A stretch of DNA of 36,186 nucleotides from Oculatellaceae cyanobacterium Prado106 (GTDB lineage: Bacteria > Cyanobacteriota > Cyanobacteriia > Elainellales > Elainellaceae). Positions 32,544-36,186 of the stretch are shown here, piece by piece; position 1 is the stretch's first letter, and every line of letters begins with the position of its first letter. The notes beneath the pieces were generated by a model. That model worked only from the letters and a program-made list of their open reading frames with translations. It was not told where the DNA came from and did not search any database. Both the position numbers and the translations under genes were made by a program. The stretch lies in NCBI GenBank assembly GCA_025454315.1, contig JALOOP010000013.1, positions 1 through 36,186 of the forward strand, in the 5' to 3' direction.

Positions 32544-32873
32544 ATGAACACCTGTAGGACACTCAACAACACTCCTTCAAGCGTTCAAATTTACAGCTGG
32601 GACACTACGCTGATGAACTACACGAATGTTGCCACCAATGGTCGTCAATTGTGCTTGAATCCTGGATCTGAGACAATTAGCAGCTTTGTTGATCAATGCC
32701 TGTCTAATCGGGAGGATCAACAATTTTGCGACAGGAACTCATGCATTATATCCAATCCTATAAAGTCCTATAAAAGCCGATTTGTAAATCAACCTAGAGG
32801 ATCATTTGCAATGGGAAAATTGCATGGGATGGCACTTGTGAATCTTAAGAAGATCTTAAGGCAATCCCTTTAA
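32544..32873 (+). CDS. Possible small protein of unknown function
   Basis: A frame of 109 residues from ATG 32544 (or 119 from ATG 32514 inside the 11-bp repeat). AGTGGAGAAAAG lies 15-25 bases before ATG 32544. The sequence has four Cys in the middle (LCLNPG, DQCLSN, QFCDRNSC), no transmembrane segment and a basic C-terminus (LVNLKKILRQSL). It is AT-rich and has no HIP1 site, unlike the neighbouring genes. I recognise no family. It may be a recently acquired small gene or a chance frame. Confidence 0.3.
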   Translation: MNTCRTLNNTPSSVQIYSWDTTLMNYTNVATNGRQLCLNPGSETISSFVDQCLSNREDQQFCDRNSCIISNPIKSYKSRFVNQPRGSFAMGKLHGMALVNLKKILRQSL

Positions 32874-33148
32874 AAAAATGCAATATTTAAGGTTTTCAAT
32901 AGAATGTTGAGCAATCGTTGTAATCCTCAATATTTCTTAATGAGCTTAACGGATGGATGCATCTGGGAAAGCATCACTCGGGTGATGTGGGAGGGTTGTA
33001 AACCCGATAAAGTCAAGCTTGAGAATTATCTTTGGAATGAGAAAGCCAAATTCTAATTTCTAGGGACGGCAATGCTGCACCCCCGAAAGTTGGATCAATG
33101 AATTTGCAGATACCGGATGTCTCACTTGTTCTTTTAGTTTTTCTTGGA
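32874..33148. other. Spacer upstream of the RhtA-like transporter gene
   Basis: It contains a small hairpin CATCAC/GTGATG (about 32972-32987) and a GGGTTGTAAACCC palindrome (about 32994-33006) close together. They could be a short structured leader, but I match them to no known riboswitch. Confidence 0.4.
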
Positions 33149-34105
33149 ATGACCATGCAATCCCCGTTTCCCATTGTCCACCACCCCATTTCTCCGGGTG
33201 ATCCCTCTGCCTTCAGAGCCTCTTTCGATCGCACCGTCCAACAAGCCCAATCCTTGGGCAATTCCCTGCCCCCCAGCTTTTTGGTCTTGTTCTCCAGCTT
33301 TGTGATTCAGATTGGCATGGCGCTGTCTAAGACGCTGTTTGACTCGCTGGGATCAGCCGGGGCGGCGTTTATTTGTAAGGGGATTGCGGCGCTGTTGCTG
33401 CTGCTGATTTGGCGACCCCGGTTAAGTCAGCATCGCTGGCAGGATTATGGGGTGGTCGCGCTATTTGGCCTCTGCATTGCCTGCATGAATTTGTCGATTT
33501 TTGCAGCGGTGGAGCGGGTGCCGTTGGGAGTGGCTTCGACGCTGGAGTTCGTGGGGCCTTTGGGAGTGGCGATCGCAGGTTCCCGTCGTTGGCTCGATGT
33601 GGTCTGGGTCGTCCTGGCTGGAATCGGCGTTTTTCTGCTAGCCCCCATTCATGGCGATACCAGTCTTGACCCACTGGGGATCGGCTTTGCGCTGATTTCT
33701 GGGCTGTGTTGGGCGGGCTATATTCTCCTCTCTGCTCCCGCCGGACGCGCCATGCCTGGGGGATCAGGATTAGCCCTAGCCATTAGCTTTGCCACCTTGA
33801 TTATGGCTCCCTTGGGCATCCAGCAAGCAGGCGCAGCGCTGCTCAACCCCTGGATCTTAGGCATTGCCTTCCTGGGCGGTTGCCTGACGACGGTACTACC
33901 CTATTCCCTAGAATTCATCGCCCTCAAACGCATGTCCACCCGCGTTTTTGGAGTCCTAATGAGCATCGAACCGGCGATCGCAGCCATCGTCGGCCTCCTT
34001 TTCCTCCACGAAGCTCTGGGCGTGCGATCGCTCATCGCCATCCTGCTCGTCACCCTAGCGGCGATCGGAGCTACGTTGTTTGGGCGTTCGACTCCAACTC
34101 ATTAG
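33149..34105 (+). CDS. EamA-family transporter, RhtA-like
   Basis: A drug/metabolite-transporter protein of about 318 residues with ten predicted transmembrane helices. FLVLFSSFVIQIGMALSKTLFDSLGSAGAAFICKGIAALLLLLIW, CMNLSIFAAVERVPLGVASTLEFVGPLGVAI and TRVFGVLMSIEPAIAAIVGLLFLHEALG are the RhtA/EamA signatures. E. coli RhtA exports threonine and homoserine; that substrate is plausible but not shown here. Start: ATG 33149 (MTMQSP) gives a length like the family; ATG 33098 is also open and would add a short hydrophobic stretch. Ends facing a second EamA gene, with a repeat element between. Confidence 0.88.
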   Translation: MTMQSPFPIVHHPISPGDPSAFRASFDRTVQQAQSLGNSLPPSFLVLFSSFVIQIGMALSKTLFDSLGSAGAAFICKGIAALLLLLIWRPRLSQHRWQDYGVVALFGLCIACMNLSIFAAVERVPLGVASTLEFVGPLGVAIAGSRRWLDVVWVVLAGIGVFLLAPIHGDTSLDPLGIGFALISGLCWAGYILLSAPAGRAMPGGSGLALAISFATLIMAPLGIQQAGAALLNPWILGIAFLGGCLTTVLPYSLEFIALKRMSTRVFGVLMSIEPAIAAIVGLLFLHEALGVRSLIAILLVTLAAIGATLFGRSTPTH

Positions 34106-34107
34106 GT

Positions 34108-34505
34108 TGAGGGAGTGGGGAGTGGGGAGTGGGGAGTGGATGGGTGGATGGGTGGATGGGTGAGGGAGGATGGGCATATTCATTCCACAAGAAATTTTCT
34201 TTTGCAGAATTTCTTATGTTTCAGACAGGGCATGATTCGTACATAAAAATTCTCTTTTGCAGAATTTCTTATGTTTCAGAGGAAGCATGATTCGCATATA
34301 GAAATTCTCTCTTGCAGAATTCCTTGTGTTTCAGGCAAGGCATGATTCGCATATGAAAATTCTCTTTTGCAGAATTCCTTGTGTTTCAGCGAGGGCATCC
34401 CTTGAAACACCCATCCACCCATCCACCCTTTCGCCTTTCGCCTTTCCCCTTTCCCCTTTCCCCTTTCGCCTTCCCCCTTCCCCCTTCCCCCTTCCCCTAC
34501 TCCCT
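34108..34505. repeat. Inverted-arm element 9 with 55-bp array core
   Basis: The purine/GT-type arm (34108-34174) contains GGGGAGT units, then GGGTGGAT units. The core is a four-unit 55-bp array. The right arm (34408-34505) contains CACCCATC units that perfectly complement the left GGGTGGAT units, then CGCCTTT and CCCCTTT units. The right arm overlaps the last codon of the minus-strand EamA gene (stop at 34497). Confidence 0.87.
34191..34398. repeat. 55-bp direct repeat array (3.8 units)
   Basis: Units at 34191-34245, 34246-34300, 34301-34355 and 34356-34398 (partial) share AAATTCTCTTTTGCAGAATT, then CTTRTGTTTCAG and GCATGATTCGCATA. There are a few substitutions but no length change between full units. 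There are no spacers, so it is not CRISPR. Confidence 0.93.
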
Positions 34506-35333
34506 CTGACTCAACACCATCGCCCCCAAAATCATGCCTGCCCCGATCAGTCCTCGGGTGCCTAGGGTTTCGCCGAGCCACCAGAAGGCAAAGAGTGAGG
34601 CAAAGACGGGTTCTAGGGTGTAGAGGATGGCGGTTTGGGTGGCTGGGATGTGGCGTTGGGCGATCGCTTGTGTCCAGGTTGTGCCTGCGGTGGCGAATAG
34701 GCCGAGGTAAAGAACGCTAGGCCAGTGGGCTTGTAGGAGCGGCAGTTGCTGTTGCAGATCGGGGAGCGCGCCGAGGGTGCCCAGGAGTGCGATCGCCATC
34801 AGTTGAAACACGGTCAAAGCCAAAGGCGGATGCTGGGGCGCGATCTTTTCCATCAGCAAAATGTAAACGGCATAGCTCAGGGCACAGCCAAAAGTCCAAA
34901 GATCGCCAATGTCCAAACCCCCGCCCTCCCAGGACATTACCCCGATGCCAGCCAGGGCTAAACCAGCGGCGATCGCCACCTGCCGCGACACAAAACGACC
35001 CAGGAGAATTCCCGTTAGGGGCACGAGAATTACGTTTAAGCTAGTGATGAAAGCGGCTCGATTGGAAGAAATGGTCAGGAGTCCCAGGGATTGGGTCAGG
35101 TAGGAGAGATAGACCACAACGCCCAGCAAAGTGCCGTCGCGGGCAAGCTTCCAGTTGAAATGGCGGCAAAAGGGCAACAGCGTCAGAGCCGCAATCAGAA
35201 ACCGCACACTCACCAAAACTGTCGGCGAGAGGACGGTCACGGTTTCCTTGAGGATGGGAAAAGTACTGCCCCAAATCAGGGTAGTCACAATGAGCAGCAG
35301 GATGCTCCAGCGGTAAGAATCAGACTTTAGCAC
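34497..35333 (-). CDS. EamA-family (DMT) transporter
   Basis: A ten-helix permease of about 278 residues. WSILLLIVTTLIWGSTFPILKETV opens the first EamA repeat and LWTFGCALSYAVYILLMEKIAP the second; ILYTLEPVFASLFAFWWLGETLGTRGLIGAGMILGAMVLS is the usual C-terminal signature. The substrate is unknown; it differs from the RhtA-like neighbour in sequence, so the pair is not a recent duplication. There is no ATG near the start: GTG 35333 (VLKSDSYRWS) or TTG 35369 are the candidates, and I prefer GTG. The stop codon lies inside the C/T repeat arm of the element to its left. Confidence 0.88.
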   Translation of the reverse strand: MLKSDSYRWSILLLIVTTLIWGSTFPILKETVTVLSPTVLVSVRFLIAALTLLPFCRHFNWKLARDGTLLGVVVYLSYLTQSLGLLTISSNRAAFITSLNVILVPLTGILLGRFVSRQVAIAAGLALAGIGVMSWEGGGLDIGDLWTFGCALSYAVYILLMEKIAPQHPPLALTVFQLMAIALLGTLGALPDLQQQLPLLQAHWPSVLYLGLFATAGTTWTQAIAQRHIPATQTAILYTLEPVFASLFAFWWLGETLGTRGLIGAGMILGAMVLSQRE

Positions 35334-35462
35334 TATATCTAGAGTAGATAATACAAAAGAACCTAGCAAGATCCTATATCTAGTGTCATGATGGGGGAAA
35401 TCTGAACTGAACCCCCCACCGGATCTTAGTCTAGGAGCCGCGTCCGCGTGTGTTTCTTTTTG
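35334..35462. other. Short spacer with a repeated ATATCTAG motif
   Basis: CTATATCTAG occurs twice (about 35332-35341 and 35374-35383). A GGGGG/CCCCC pair flanks 35394-35419. It must contain the EamA promoter. No gene was seen. Confidence 0.4.
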
Positions 35463-35695
35463 GAGGGGGAAAGGCGAAAGGGAAAAGGGGAAAGGGAGGA
35501 GTTTCTACGATCTGCCCTGTCCCTAGCAGAGCAGTTATCTCCAGTATCTCTAGCAAAGACACAGTGCAGTAGAGGATGAGATCCCTGCCTTGTGCCCCTT
35601 TCCCTCCCCGCCATCCTCTCCAGAAACTCTGCCCCCCACCCTTTGTCCCCCCTTTCGCCTTTCCCCTTTTCCCTTTCCCCCTCTTCGCCCCCCCC
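35463..35695. repeat. Purine/pyrimidine inverted-arm element 10
   Basis: The purine arm (35463-35500, continuing into GAGGAGTTTCT) pairs with a pyrimidine arm (35595-35695). The pair AGTTTCT/AGAAACT extends the inner stem. The C/T arm ends immediately before ATG 35696. Confidence 0.83.
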
Positions 35696-36186
35696 ATGAC
35701 CTACACCCTCTCCGCTGCCAAACTCCAAACCTACTATCGGTGCCCTCGCGCCTATTATTTTCGCTACGAGCGACGGATTGAAAGTGCTGCGTTTTTTGGT
35801 TCTGCGGTGCTGGGGACTTCGCTCCACCAGGCTTTGGCGCAGATTTATCAGGAGTGGCATTACCAAGACCCGATTCCTCGGTTGGATTGGATTGAGTATT
35901 GCTGGAGTCAGCAGAGTCGGAGTTTGAACGCGAATCAGATTTCGGAGGGGCGGGTGATTTTACAGCGATATTACAACGACTATATTGCCAATCAGTCGTC
36001 GATGCGGAAGCCGTTGGCGGTTGAGGGGCGCATTCAGGGGGTGCTGCGGGCGGAGAATCTGGAGTTTGTTCTGTCGGGACGCTACGATCGCCTCGACTAC
36101 CTCGAAGACGGGTTGGAGTTGATTGACTATAAATCGGCCAAGGAAATTGAGCAGACGGAGCCGGATGAGTTGGATCTGCAAATTGG
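35696..36186 (+). CDS. PD-(D/E)XK (RecB/Cas4-like) nuclease, 5' part
   Basis: A frame open from ATG 35696 to the window edge, 163 residues so far. YTLSAAKLQTYYRCPRAYYFRYERRI (3-28) is the typical RecB-family start, with a Cys that often binds an Fe-S cluster. FGSAVLGTSLHQALAQIYQEW (35-55) provides the conserved His, and LSGRYDRLDYLEDGLELIDYKSAKEIE (near 128-154) carries the D...D-Y-K motifs of the active site. The rest, including the QxxxY motif and any C-terminal Cys cluster, lies outside. It may be a stand-alone cyanobacterial PD-(D/E)XK nuclease; no cas genes are visible. The start directly follows the C/T repeat arm and has no ribosome site. Confidence 0.88.
   Translation, partial: MTYTLSAAKLQTYYRCPRAYYFRYERRIESAAFFGSAVLGTSLHQALAQIYQEWHYQDPIPRLDWIEYCWSQQSRSLNANQISEGRVILQRYYNDYIANQSSMRKPLAVEGRIQGVLRAENLEFVLSGRYDRLDYLEDGLELIDYKSAKEIEQTEPDELDLQI

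Noticed and set aside
32972-33006. Riboswitch upstream of the RhtA-like gene
   Set aside because: Two small palindromes are present, but the bases match no riboswitch core that I know, such as those for threonine-related, glutamine or cobalamin ligands.
34191-34398. CRISPR array
   Set aside because: The 55-bp units are joined directly with no unique spacers, and no cas genes are nearby.

Overview
The window is chromosomal DNA from a cyanobacterium, most likely a filamentous, non-heterocystous one. The evidence is the very high density of the HIP1 octamer GCGATCGC, characteristic cyanobacterial proteins (a Get3d-like ATPase with an alpha-crystallin domain, a Ycf29/Rre1-like response regulator, an FdC2/Fed2-type ferredoxin, Ser/Thr kinases including a kinase-WD40 fusion), Uma2 and Rpn-type nucleases, and intergenic regions full of short tandem repeats. 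The genus cannot be fixed from the sequence alone.

Layout. 1-4.3 kb: the end of an unknown gene, homoserine dehydrogenase (hom), and an ergothioneine operon egtB-egtD, all three complete genes on the minus strand. 4.6-5.5 kb: a family 2 glycosyltransferase broken by an internal deletion with frameshift. 5.5-6.9 kb: a long non-coding stretch. 6.9-8.0 kb: the Get3d-like ATPase, followed by a structured repeat and an orphan terminator. 8.9-12.0 kb: two glycosyltransferases and a WcaF/HpsU-like acetyltransferase, probably for exported polysaccharide. 12.2-18.8 kb: a membrane Ser/Thr kinase, a truncated second copy of it, an alpha/beta hydrolase, a Uma2 protein, a kinase-WD40 protein and a convergent NarL-type response regulator. 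19.7-24.9 kb: a glyoxalase-like membrane protein, tRNA-Ser(GGA), ferredoxin, inositol monophosphatase, a J-domain/TPR protein and hisZ. 25.0-28.7 kb: an Rpn-type nuclease, argF, and a divergent NTF2-like/AraC pair. 29.0-31.7 kb: a GH57/DUF3536 glycosidase. 33.1-36.2 kb: two convergent EamA transporters and the start of a PD-(D/E)XK nuclease that runs off the window.

The most unusual feature is not a gene. At least eight intergenic regions are built on one plan: a purine-rich heptamer arm (GGGGAAA-like), a variable core, then a pyrimidine-rich arm (CCCCTTT-like), forming a long imperfect inverted repeat. Two further regions carry a single arm. The purine arm often begins at or within a few bases of a stop codon, and the pyrimidine arm often ends directly at an ATG, leaving no Shine-Dalgarno sequence. 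The polarity is the same in all eight. Three cores are arrays of one 14-bp repeat (consensus TGAARTTCAATCCA), and one is a four-unit array of a 55-bp repeat. These elements separate the polysaccharide genes, the kinase genes and the suhB/dnaJ pair. They may affect RNA folding, termination or translation, but that is inference.

All coordinates, motifs and repeat alignments were read by eye. Family assignments rest on recognised motifs, not on database searches.
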